Assembly (NCBI RefSeq): GCF_003945595.2
Contig: NW_024104320.1
Span: 1,657,365-1,721,364, forward strand
Length of the DNA stretch: 64,000 nucleotides
Direction of reading: 5' to 3'
From: Pipra filicauda
Lineage: Eukaryota; Chordata; Aves; Passeriformes; Pipridae
The notes below the pieces were generated by a model that was not told where the DNA came from, searched no databases, and saw only the letters and a list, made by a program, of their open reading frames with translations. Position numbers and translations under genes: made by a program. This document shows positions 1 through 10,396 of the stretch, one piece after another; within the stretch, counting starts at the first letter, position 1, and the number at the start of each line of letters is the position of its first letter.

Positions 1-539
1 ACTGATGTAACATCAAAGCTGGCTGTGCTTTGAGCAGGAGGTTGGATGGGGTAGGCTCCATATATTATTTTCAGCTAAGTTATGGGATGGTTTATGTGCT
101 GTTGTCACAACAGGTGACTTTTCTCCCTGTGTATATTTCCCTGGATATATTACAAGGTTTGCAAAAAGTCCATGTAAAAGAGGCTTTTACAATCTTGGTG
201 CTCTGTTTTCTATGCTAGAGGCTTTCATCCCCATGTGTAATTGAAGCATAGACAGTCTCTTCTGCTTTACTGCTCATTTTGGCTGCTGCAGGTTGAGCTA
301 GAGTAGCCTGGCAATTGGAGAGCTGAGGAATTTGCTATTGATATTTGTGAATATGGAGGCCTGGTCTGTGCCCAAAGAAGTTGGGTATGTAGGGTTACAT
401 ATAGACAGGTAAACTAGCAGTACCAGGGCCTGGGCACAGGTTCTGGAAATAGATCTTCTGTACTGAGAAACATTAGCATGATCCATGGCATAGTTTGTTG
501 GCTTAGTCCAGCTAACACACTCCTAGTCTGTCCCAAAGA
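1..539. other. Non-coding sequence, nothing recognised
   Basis: I see no splice-flanked open frame, tRNA-like fold or known repeat before the CR1 that begins near 540. The short open frames on both strands look like chance. Confidence 0.5.
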
Positions 540-760
540 TCATAGAATCCAAGAATGGTTTGGGTTGGAAGGACCTTAAAGATCATCTTGTTCCAACACC
601 CCTGCTCATGGCACATTTTACATTAAGCCCAAGTCGCTCAAAGCCCTGTCTATCCTGGCTTTGAATGCTTCCAGAGGTGTTTTGAGACTGGTTGTAGGAC
701 AGAGACTGAGTACCATCACTCTGTTTTGGAGGGTAAGAGTTTTTAATATCATGGCTATGG
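540..760 (-). mobile_element. CR1 LINE fragment (3' end, minus strand)
   Basis: On the plus strand it begins TCATAGAATCCAAGAATGG and continues through GGTTTGGGTTGGAAGGACC. This is the reverse complement of the CR1 3' end that normally finishes in ATTCTATGATT copies. The homology runs on through the diverged stretch about the 'lump sum' of CR1 sequence (GCTTCCAGAGG near 668) and fades near 760. It is a typical 5'-truncated copy, clearly diverged from consensus and therefore not recent. No coding capacity remains. The right boundary is approximate. Confidence 0.9.
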
Positions 761-2739
761 GCTGTTCCACCACAGTTGGCCTCAGGGCCAGGGATGGTCC
801 AGCGTAAGTTTTCATTTACCAGTGAACATGTACCAAAACAGTGGACCTGGGCACTGATAAAATACCAGTAAGGATTGCAGTGTTAGGACCTACTCTGGAT
901 AATGGAGCTACCTAGAAGAGGTTGGGTACCTAGGGCTATGTGGAAGAGGCTCTTACAACTTAAGCTACATTATTTGTGGGGCTGGTGAGGGGACTAGAGT
1001 AGGGCCCCACAGCTGCCTGTAGGCAGTATGGCATGTTGTTTTCAGTGGATATCATGGGCAGGGCTGTCTTCTCTTGGGCCAAAAAAAATGCAGCTGATGC
1101 CTGATAAAGGTGGCATCAGGACTGTGCTCACCTGCCATGTACACATCAGCTGCTCTGGACTGGATACAGTGAAAAGAGCCTGCTACTGCCTGGCCCTGTG
1201 GTTGGGTGACCTTGTGTCCATGCTTTCCATCCAAAATACTGTGGGAGCCTTCTGTAAAATGATATTTGGGACTAACCCTGTTAGATCTCAGGCTGTATTA
1301 CCTGTTCGGAGTAGTGCTTGTTGGCAAAATCATTCTAAGGAACAGGGCAGCACCAAAACAAGGTGGATAACAGTGTGTCCAGATTTAAGCTCTGTTTGAT
1401 TTCCTAATGCAGATGCTTCTGCTAAAGTCTGCATGAATGGAGACCACGGCCTCCTCAGAACTGCATGGGAGGAAGGAAGTCATCGATACCAGGACATGAC
1501 TACTGATAGCTAGAAAAACTGCCAATGTTACTGTGAGGATATATGACAAATAAAACTCCTAGAAGTGTTTTCAGTGAGCTGAATCTACAGCTTTGACATC
1601 TGAAGAGTCAATCCAGTTCATTAAGGTGGAGAGCAGAGTCTGTAGTTACTGCACATTCCTGCATGAGGAACGTCCCAAAGGCTGACCATCTCTGGGGATG
1701 ACATATGCAAAAGCCTTGTTGTGCCCCTCACAGGACAAATAATGGGTAATGTTCCTGTGCCAGGGGGCAAGGCCCTCGAGCAGACAGCTGTGGGATGTTC
1801 CCTGTTTTGTATGGGAACAATAACAAGTAAAAAGAATAGGCACCCTCCATGAAATCCTCTGCAGTGCTTAGATTTGATGAATTTCTCTAACTGGACATTT
1901 GCAAAAAGACAATGAATCAGGATTGTTGCATGCCAGATGTTTCCACTGGAACCTCTGACACTCACTGGATCAGAAATCCCCAAAGGAGGTTTGGGTGGTT
2001 CAGTATGAAAATGTTCACATGGAGCCTTGTTCTTTTGTCATTTGCATCATGCTGCCTTTGATTTGAGAAAAAAAACATGTTACCCTCTAGGCTTGGTTTT
2101 CTGTGGCTTTCCCATGTCTTTCATGGCTTTTGTTGTTGTGCTTGTTCTAGCACTCAATACCTTTTGGGGTTCATTTTCCCTTTCCTTCCCTCCTAATTAG
2201 TGACCTAAAGGGGTTTGTATGCCTTTCTCTGCAGCTGTCCTGTTGCTTTTAGCAACAATTTGATGTTGAAGAAATGTCTCCTTGTCAGCTTCCCCCTAAG
2301 CTTGATCCTGGCTGGATGGTGAAAACAAACTATCAGTCTTGCACCTAAAAGCTCAAGACCTTGTCTATACAAATTGTTTTCACCCTAGCTGAGAAGACAG
2401 GCAAAAACATCTGATAGAAAATAGGACTTGTGAAAATACTTACTTTTGGGGCTTTCCATATTCTAAATTCCTGATATAAGAAATGTTTCTACTTGCATGG
2501 AATAAATGCGCTTAAAACAAATTTCTACTTACTTGGTAGATGACAATATTATAATTATTCCACCTCACAGTAACTCATTAGATTTAGAAATACAACATCT
2601 TCTAAGGCCACACAGGGACACTGATCACATCTGTCTGTAGCTGGGGCCAGAGAGGGGCACTTGACACAGCTCTTATGGGTGTTACAAAGGCTAAAAAAGC
2701 CTATCCAAACTCTCTTCATCTCTTCCCCTCAAAATGAAA
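761..2739. other. Non-coding sequence, nothing recognised
   Basis: About 2 kb of ordinary-composition DNA. The longest open frames (1028-1399 plus and 1621-1983 minus) lack recognisable domains or supporting splice context, and overlap frames on the opposite strand, so I treat them as chance. Confidence 0.5.
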
Positions 2740-2744
2740 CAAGC
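2740..2744. repeat. Target-site duplication CAAGC (left copy)
   Basis: The five bases CAAGC immediately before the LTR terminus at 2745 are repeated exactly at 3506-3510, immediately after the other terminus. Five-base duplications are usual for ERVL-type avian retroviral integration. The match fixes both ends of the LTR. Confidence 0.8.
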
Positions 2745-3505
2745 TATATTGGGTTTGCCTGCTCACATTTTGGTAGCAGGGGCCTACAGGGGTGGCTTCT
2801 GTGAGAAGATGCCAGAAGCTTCCCCCATGTCTGACAGAGCCAATGCCAGGCAGCTCCAGGAGGAACCACCACGGACCAAGGCTTAGCCCAGCAGAGATGG
2901 TGGAAGTGCCTCTGGGATAACGTATTTAAGAAGGGAAAGAAGTTACTGTGCAACAGCAGTTGCATCCAGGAAAGAGAGAAGTGAAAATGTGTGAAAGCAA
3001 CAGCCCTGCAGACACCCAGGTCAGTGAAGAAGTAGGGGCAGCAGCTGCTCCTCCTTCCCAGTCACAGGAGTTGAGATTCCCATAGTGCAGATCACAGTGA
3101 GGCAGCTGTGCCCCTGCAGCCCATGGGGGTCCATGGGGGAGTAGAGATCCACCTGCAGTCCATGGAGAAACCCACATCAGAGCAGAGGGATACCCAAAAG
3201 ACATTGTGACCCTGTGGGAAGGCTGTGCTGGAGCAGGTTTCCTGGCTGGACCTGTGACCCTACGGGGGACCCAAGCTAGAGCAGCCTGTTCCTACTCTGG
3301 AGCAGGGGAAGAGTGTGAGGAGTCCTCCCCACAAAGGATTGGCTGAGACAACATGTGATGGACTGAATGCAGCCCCCATTCCCTGTCCCCCTGTGTCACA
3401 GGAGGGAAGGAGGCAGAGAAAATCAGGAGTGAAGGGTTTTGCTTGCATGGTGGGTGGACCCTGGCTGGACACCAGGTGCCCCCCATCCAGAGTCCACCCA
3501 CTACG
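2745..3505 (-). mobile_element. Solo LTR of an avian endogenous retrovirus (minus strand)
   Basis: A 761-bp solo LTR read on the minus strand. It matches, as I remember it, a common songbird LTR family whose U3 begins TGTGGTGGTTTGACCCTGG and whose U3 carries degenerate tandem CTGGAGCAGG units. Such units are visible on the plus strand near 3228, 3270 and 3297. The 3' terminus (plus-strand TATATTGGGTTTG at 2745) and the 5' terminus (plus-strand CCACTACG ending at 3505) correspond to the family ends, with the terminal CA and TG each mutated. A 5-bp duplication (CAAGC) flanks it. No gag, pol or env sequence adjoins it, so it is a solo LTR left by LTR-LTR recombination. Compared with the family, about 150 bp behind the U3 start is missing and replaced by the fold-back at 3435-3516. 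The family name is not assigned. Confidence 0.82.
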
Positions 3506-3516
3506 CAAGCAAAACC
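3435..3516. repeat. Imperfect fold-back (inverted repeat) across LTR end and host flank
   Basis: Positions 3435-3464 are the reverse complement of 3487-3516 with 27 of 30 matches, separated by a 22-bp loop. The right arm spans the LTR terminus (to 3505), the CAAGC duplication and six bases of host DNA. The left arm lies inside the LTR yet contains GTTTTGCTTG, the inverted copy of that host flank and duplication. The structure therefore arose after integration. Confidence 0.85.
3506..3510. repeat. Target-site duplication CAAGC (right copy)
   Basis: Exact repeat of 2740-2744, directly abutting the right LTR terminus. Confidence 0.8.
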
Positions 3517-3789
3517 TGGATAAAACCAACACACCCAAATCAAATCATACTTTTACCCTTCCCCAACAAGGCCCCAGTGTCCAACTCCCTCACACCCGTG
3601 AGATGGGAATTTGTTAATAACTTTTCATGTTACTGTGATCCATGGCATTATTGGACAGCTAAATTAATCTGCATGAATTCCATATGAATATTATAACTGT
3701 ATTGGCTTATTAACATATATTCTGTTGCTATGACAGTCTCTTAGCCCATGGGGAAGCTTGTAGTGTTTTTGAATAAATACATTGGAGTA

Positions 3790-3965
3790 AGAATCCAAAG
3801 ATCTGAGACCTTTCCCCATGTTCTGCATTGATCTGCTCTTGTTAGTCTTTTTACTTTTCTGTGAAGCTGTTTCTCTCCATCTATTAAAATGAAGATACTG
3901 ATACCTGTCTTAGAGTCCTTTCAGACCTTTGTAGAATGATAAGTAATTATTTTTATTATAGATAG
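3790..3965 (+). mobile_element. MIR-like ancient SINE fragment
   Basis: The stretch reads like a decayed plus-strand MIR. It has TTCTGCATTGATCTGC (the 'CTGCCACTTACT' region), a pyrimidine stretch with CTCTCCATCTATTAAAATG (MIR: CATCTGTAAAATG), then GATACTGATACCTGTCTTAGAG (MIR: GATAATGATACCTACCTCAGAG). The order and spacing fit MIR well, although divergence is high, as expected for an amniote-age SINE in a bird. The assignment is from remembered consensus. Confidence 0.55.
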
Positions 3966-4087
3966 CCTTTTCCCTGTGAAAACAAGCCATCTTTTATTTG
4001 CAGCCTTCTTTCTACAGATGCATGGGGGTTTCTGATTCTTCAGTGATCTTTTTGGTAATTTCCTTTCATCAATTTACAATTTATTAG

Positions 4088-4179
4088 AGGTGTGTTAGAG
4101 TCAGATACACCTTCCCATGTAAGCACAAAGACTTTTAAATATGGAAATCCCACATGTATGTGCTCTCAGTCTGCATCTG
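4088..4179 (+). CDS. Putative exon: N-terminal part of a SUEL (galactose/rhamnose-binding) lectin domain
   Basis: This stretch is open in the frame that joins to the next exon. It reads LESDTPSHVSTKTFKYGN and then PTCMCSQSAS. The SUEL signature L-x-C-x2-G-x2-I-x-I-x2-A-x-Y-G is matched in spacing: L at 4095, V eight residues later, F at the A position and YG at 4140-4145. The first Cys is Ser and the Gly is Pro, so the domain is divergent. The donor at 4180 (TCTG|GTAAAT) leaves the codon split after its first base, exactly the phase needed by the next exon, across a very short 73-bp intron. The acceptor is ambiguous (AG at 4086-4087 or 4088-4089) with a weak pyrimidine tract, and an in-frame TAA at 4056 bars anything further upstream. 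This call rests on the partner exon. Confidence 0.45.
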
Positions 4180-4252
4180 GTAAATTATTTCTAGGCAATT
4201 TCTGTTGTGAATGGACAAATATTCAAAAAGAGGTATTGTTTTTCCCTTTTAG

Positions 4253-4396
4253 AGTGTCAGTCAGCTACTGCTCTCCAGCTCATGATCAAGCGCTGTCATG
4301 GGAAAAGAAGCTGCAGCATATATGCCAGCACCTATGAATTTGGAGATCCTTGTTACCCAGGCATCCAAAAGCATCTTAATGTCATCTACACCTGTG
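4253..4396 (+). CDS. Exon encoding the C-terminal half of a SUEL lectin domain (EVA1C-like)
   Basis: A 144-bp exon with a good acceptor (TTTTTCCCTTTTAG, AG at 4251-4252) and donor (TGTG|GTACGT at 4397), both in phase 1. It encodes 47 whole codons starting CQSATALQLMIKRC and continuing HGKRSCSIYAS, FGDPC, PGIQKHL and VIYTC. These are the hallmarks of the SUEL/Gal_lectin fold, a small disulfide-bonded domain that binds galactose or rhamnose in egg lectins and mediates adhesion in latrophilins and EVA-1: x-RC-x-GK-x-SC, FGDPC, K-x-L-x-V-x-Y-x-C. The spacing PC-x-PG-x-x-K-x-L fits the second lectin domain of EVA1C better than latrophilins, which lack one residue there. However, identity to my memory of EVA1C is only about 40 percent, low for a bird ortholog. 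It may be a paralog or a separate bird lectin gene. Other exons are not certain. A possible terminal exon is 6204-6286. Confidence 0.68.
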
Positions 4397-7300
4397 GTAC
4401 GTCACAAAATTCTCTTACTTTAAACTCTCACAGGGGTGTATGTTTGATGAACAGTGGTATGTAGAGAACAACAAGACATTATCATACACAAAAAGTTGTT
4501 GAGCTTCCAGTTGGCTCACGGTGATTCTTGTTTAGTCAACAGGGGGAAAGTTCTGTGGATCACTGGAGTGGTTTAATTCTGTCACTTTTTGTACTCATTG
4601 GCTTGATAGAAAAAGAAAAAAAGGTGGAAATGATATTTTATGAACACAGTCAGCTGTTTCTTCAAGGCAGGAAAATCTGGTGGTGGAATCAATCCGCTCA
4701 GTGGAAGTTTACACCCTGAATGTTGGCACCCTGCAGCAAAGTTGTGGTTATCAGGAGGATCCTTATTACTTTGTTCTGTATTTCATTTTGTACCCTAGAA
4801 TCAGATGAATACCAATCCATACTCATCCACTGTGTTAGTAGAAAGTCACTCCCAAAATCTTCAAGTGAAAATTGTAACATTTTTTCCGAACAAAATACTG
4901 TTATTAAAAAAAATAATATAAAATAAACAGTTGGAGCTCTAAGTTGGGAGTTTAAGTCATTGTATTGAGCAGACACTGTGCTCCTACCTGACTAGTCATC
5001 TTATTTTGTAACACAGGAAAAATTCTGTTCCTGTCTGAGCCCCGTGGTATAAAAACAACATCAGGTCTGTTTTCTTACTGTGTGATGATATTTTGGTCAT
5101 TTGTATCTGACATATTTAAAAATATTTTCTTCAGGGTTTTGCTTACATAGTCGTTGCTAGGATCAACTCGGTTTATCTCTCTGTTCCTTTCTGCATCCAC
5201 TTGGAAGAGGAAATTCTGGTGCTACTTTGAATGTGGTGAGAGATGGCAGAGCCTGTGGTAGAGGAGGAATTTTGTGTCCTCAGACAACAGCTTTGTGTGT
5301 CACTCCCTGTGTGTAACTGCAGGAGACTGAGCCTGATGCCATTTGAGATGGAGGCACCACAGCATTTTGTGCAATTGCTACATGTACATGTACAGAACCT
5401 TGAAGAGCAGAGACTTCAATGCAGAAGCAATGAGGCTCTGAGTTCGTCTGGCTGTTGTTTTGTTTGGCAGGAGAGGCAGGAAGATTGGGTTTTGTTTGAA
5501 ATGATGTAGCAAGAAGTAGCAAGGCTATCCATGCAAAGCCCTGAGAGTTTTCTAGTCAGGAAGGTGAGGTTTTTATATCACTTTCCTCATAAAGAGACTG
5601 GAGAGAAGCTTATCCTCATGGGGATTTGACAGAAATGAAGGCAATGCAGCAAAACAGGAGCTCCATCCCTCACAAATCCAGGGAAAACAAACAGAGCCCC
5701 ATGATGTATTTCCAAGAGGATTTCTTCTTCAAAGGCCTCAACAGCCTTATTCTGGCTTTGCGATCCTGGTCTCAAAGTCCACTACAAAAGACATTAATGA
5801 TCTCTTAATCTGACCTTAGCTTTCCTAGTCCTAGCCTAACTGCATCAGGAAATGAGTCACGCTTGAGAGCACAAAATGGCATGTTTTGCTTTTCCGTGGG
5901 TGAAATCTGCCTCATCCTTTGAAGGTGGCCATGGTTCCTTTTCAAAATCATGATCTCAGACATGTCTCTGAGCTGGATTTTGTGATCAACAGACACATAT
6001 TTCTCGCCTCAAACAGCAAAATCCTTCAAAATGTGAAAACCAAATAAACAAGAAATCAAATTCCAGTCCTGTCTGCTTGTGTCAGACAGAACTAAGTCTT
6101 GGCATTCTTTCAGAAGAAATGATAAAACCAAGCAGTTTGATATTCTTATGGTTTAGGGCATGGTAGTGTAGTGAACCTCCTGTTTGATATCTCTTTGTTT
6201 CAGGTTTCCATAAAGCTTCACACATTATTGCTTCTAGTATGGTGCTCTCCTACTTTCACAAAACCTGTGGGAGTGAAAGGCTTTGATGAACAAATGTGAT
6301 TGCACTTCCCTGTGGCCTTTATGTAGATACAGGTACCTGTTCCCCCCCGCTTGCAGTTGGAAACATGTGACCCCTGGAATGAAGGATGTGGCTTTGGTGA
6401 GCAGTGAAAAATGCAGAATGACCCTGGCTTAGCTTGGGAAATGTGATGGGTGTAAAAATGGATTTTTTCAGCATCACTTCAACCCTTCTTCTTGCTGCTT
6501 CAAGTAGGTGACCTCATCACTCCCTGAGATCAGGCACTGCAGTTGGTCTGGTCCTCTCTGTCACTCCCTGTCTGTCAGACTGTGGCAGAAATGTCCTGCC
6601 ATTGTTCAGCAGCTTGGACCATGTCACTGGTCTTACCTGTGACAAAAATTGCAATGTGATCTTGATCAGTGCTGACCCACTGTGCTGCTTCAGAAGAGGT
6701 AGTGAGAGCAAGCATAGTGGGGGACATGGCAGTGTGGGTGGGACAGCCTTCATACAGAGATTTCCCTTGTGAGAAACTACAGTAAGTATGGGGACAGGGC
6801 AGCTGGACTCTGCTCTCGCTGCTAAAGCATGGGGAGGGCTGTTAAGAGACTAATATGTCTTCTTCTGATAGCAACTCATGAAAAAAATCTGCTGAGGGAG
6901 TAACTTATGAGGTGACAAAAAGTAATATTAACTGAAAACTGGTGTTGTTAGCAGAAATCACAGCTCTTTTGCTGAGATGGACCCTGTGACAGGATTAATG
7001 CTGGTGTTGGCTGTGTGGACAGCCTAGGGATGAGCTGGTGAGGTGACTTATCTCCCAGTCCTGGCAGGAGAACATCTGCAAGGGTCTCTCAGGTCAGCAA
7101 GTCCAGACTGTTCTCCTCTAACTTGACAGCACAAGCTGAGCCCTGTTCCAGATCTCCAAGCGGTAAATGGATGAGGCAAAAGCTTTTCTTTCTTTAAGCC
7201 ATATCTTTATTTCTTGGAGGTTTATTCCTCTAGCCTCCACGTTTTATTGGACATGAGAATGCCTGACATACATACACAATTTTGTTGATGAATCTCATCT

Positions 7301-10277
7301 TAAATAAAGGTGTCAACTAACTTGTTACCCAGCTGTATAATTTTTAAAATATTTGCTGTAATTACTCCAGCCAGTGGGAATGTCTCAAGCCAGCAGTTCT
7401 CCATATCACATTATATCCCTTTGCATTTTGGGCTCAACGCCTGTTGGCATCACTTGGCTGAGAGGGAAATGCCACCAGTTACCGTATGTAACTGGTATGA
7501 TTGAAACAAGTAACAAACAAGTAAATGGCAGTGATCTCCCATGTGCAGTAGGGTCCCATTAGCCCAACCAAGGAAAGAGATGAAAAATCTTCCAACATGA
7601 AAACATTCCAAACTTTAACCTTGGCAGGAGCTGAAGTACAAAATTTTGGCCCAAAGGCAGATTTAGCTAAGGGGATGGTGTGGAAGGTGGGAATTTCCAG
7701 TATGTGGGTTCCATTACTGCACTAATAAATACATTAATTATTTTTTCAAAGGGAAAAGGCAAGTTAATTCTGAGAAGCTCATAAGGCATTGTGAGGTTGA
7801 TCTCTGAGTGTAGCAGCTCTAACTAGAGGCAAATATAAAAATTTAAGCTCTGATTTTCCTTTAAAATGTCATGAAAATCTTAGAGGGTAAAAGGAAATAA
7901 AAAATTAATGCAAGTGAGAAAAATAGTGCAACAAAGACTAAATAGATTTTCTTTCTTGCTTGCTTGCTTGCTTGCTTTTCTTGCTTTTCTTTCTTTCTCT
8001 TCCACCAACCATCTTCCTGTCTCTCTGTCTTTCTTTGGTATAAAACATTGTATTTGTAATATCTGAGTGTTACTTGCTAGTGGCTTTGCACTTACTGATA
8101 AAAGTTACTGTGCTCTTGACTTTTTCCTTTTTCTTAATTGTCCACTTATTAACTTCAAAGGATCCCTTTAATTCTCTATATCTCTTTCCTCTCTAGTTTG
8201 CTAGACTTGTTTTTTTGGCATATGCTGAAGTCCTAACTCAGCACTGCACTAAAACCTGTAGAATTTTTTCACACATATAGTGCCACTTGGACTCAAGGAA
8301 GCATTGAAGTGCTTTATTTTAAGACCTATGGATAATTACTATGAAAGTTAAATATTTTCTCAAATCTTTCCTTGAGTGGGGATGAGGGGCTTGTCTGTGT
8401 GTAAAGTGAAACCTTATTTTTAGCACTGAAAGTCAGGGTGTCTACTGTCCCTGCTGCCAGACCCGCCTCCTTGTGCAGTCTCTGAAGGCTGCTGATGTAA
8501 ACCCTCTGGTAAGGACCTGCTGTTCTTTAAATACAGACATTGGTCAGAAATGGTTCCATGAGAGTAAAAGAAAAGGATGGGGACTGTGAATTTCTTTGTA
8601 TCTAGACATGTTTCAGTGGGTTGGATATGGGTCCTGATAACTGATGACTTTTTAGTGCCATTGTTAGATATATTCTGGACAAAATGGAGGAAAAATGGTC
8701 GTGGATGTGTTTTTGATGTGAATATCTGTGAATATCTGTGATACATTCAGATGCGTGCGTGCCTCCTGCGTGATTCATGCTCGCCAGAAAGGGCTCATTG
8801 GGCTGAGAGCTAATGAACTGCCATGGTAACTCATAAATAGCTTGGAAAATCCTGCAGTTCTGCTACATTAATAATCCTGCCATCCTGCTTTATGAGGCAA
8901 TAAGCTGAGTCCCAGGGGCCAAGCGCTTCACACCCCAGTGAGAGAACTGTGCAGGTAGAGAACAAAGGCTGAGCATAGGAACAGCAGCTACTGTTGTTTT
9001 GGGGTGTCTGGTGCTGCTGGGAGACCAAAGAGGGTCAAGGAGAAGTGGTAGAGGTGCTCTGGGGCTGTGGGGGTGTGCTGACTTTTGCTTTCTCTGGTAC
9101 TTGGGAAAGCAGTCTATCTTTCTCCAAAATGTTTTGTTTAAATAAATGTTCTCTCAAGCTGGACTAGAGGCAGGGTCTGTGTTAGACAAGAGAGCTCTGA
9201 CGTGGTTGCCCTCATGATGGTGATGAGGAGGGAGGCTAAAAAGCTGCACAAATTCTCTACTGTCATCTCAAAGGGACTGTGCTCTGGTCCATTAGCTCCT
9301 GTGCAGTAAATCTATCAATGCCTCAGGCTGGATGAATGTAATGGTTCCTTCTGCTCTTAAAATGTATGAATTCATGAATGTAAAAAATGCATTTTTATCA
9401 CTGCAAAACCTCTTTCTGTTGCTATAAAAAGCAATTCCAAGATCTGAAAAGGAGTAGGAAAGGAGCAATTCCAAACTTCTAAGAAAAAACAAAAGCTTTT
9501 TACATCTCTTTGAAATAGAGCAATGCAGACAGGGCCTTGCCAGAGAAAGAGAGACACAGAATGTGTAATGCAAACTTTCTTTCTTCAAAAATTGAAATAA
9601 AATTTACAAACAAGTAAACATTTTAGGCAGTCTAGGGATGTTACACTGAATGTATAATGTTTGATAATGTTTGTTTAACTGGACTTCTTGTATCATGCCG
9701 TGAAGCAGAACTCACAAATGTAGATTTGAAATTCAGAGCCACATAGGTTTGACCTACCAAATAAATAAACAACAGAATAATGATATGATATAATTCCATT
9801 ATGTGGCTACTTTCATTGTCAAGACATTACGTTCAGAGATGGTTTAGGACATCTGTTCAAATCCTTTGTCTTATTTTCCTAAGATAAGAGAAGTTTGTCC
9901 AGTAATTTTTGTATCAAACCTGTGCTTCTCCTTAGCTATAGAGTATTTTTTAAAAAGCTATCCAGTCCTCATGTAATGACTACAAATAATGAAAAATTCA
10001 TGAAGTGGGATTCATCTGATCAAGTGTAGACACATAAGCCATAGAGATTTATAGTGTAGACATTCCCATCTGAGAAAAATACTTTTTACAGGTAATGGAG
10101 AGAAGCAGCTGCTTTTGAGGCACAAATCATCTCATCCTAAAGAAAGTGCCTGAAAGAGATGAACTGCATATTTGAAGTGACAGTTCTCCTGTACTGACTA
10201 TAAAGGGAGCTTCTGGTGCTTAGCTGACACACTGTTGTCTACATGTGGATAACATTATCTACAATATCTATATCTAT
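4397..10277. other. Non-coding sequence downstream of the lectin exons
   Basis: No further clear lectin exon is visible. One candidate is 6204-6286, preceded by TCTCTTTGTTTCAG. It is open in the phase left by the 4396 donor for 27 codons and then stops at TGA; AATAAA near 7304 could serve as its poly(A) signal. It has no recognised domain and could be chance. The rest holds a short TTGC microsatellite and nothing else I recognise. Confidence 0.4.
7956..7977. repeat. Microsatellite (TTGC)5
   Basis: Five uninterrupted TTGC units followed by an interrupted CTTT-rich tract to about 8000. A simple repeat in a pyrimidine-rich strand. Confidence 0.9.
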
Positions 10278-10396
10278 ACCATCCCATCCCTAAAAGTGTT
10301 CAAGACCAAGTTGGATGGGGCTTTAAGCAACCCGGTCTAGATGATCTTTAAAGTCCCTTTTTACCCAACCCATTCTATGATTCCATGATCCTATGA
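10278..10396 (+). mobile_element. CR1 LINE 3' end (plus strand)
   Basis: Runs from CCATCCCTAAAAGTGTTCAAG through TTGGATGGGGCTTTAAGCAAC and CTAGATGATCTTTAAAG, and ends CATTCTATGATTCCATGATCCTATGA. This is the classic CR1 3' UTR and terminal octamer repeats, heavily 5'-truncated (about 119 bp). Confidence 0.93.
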
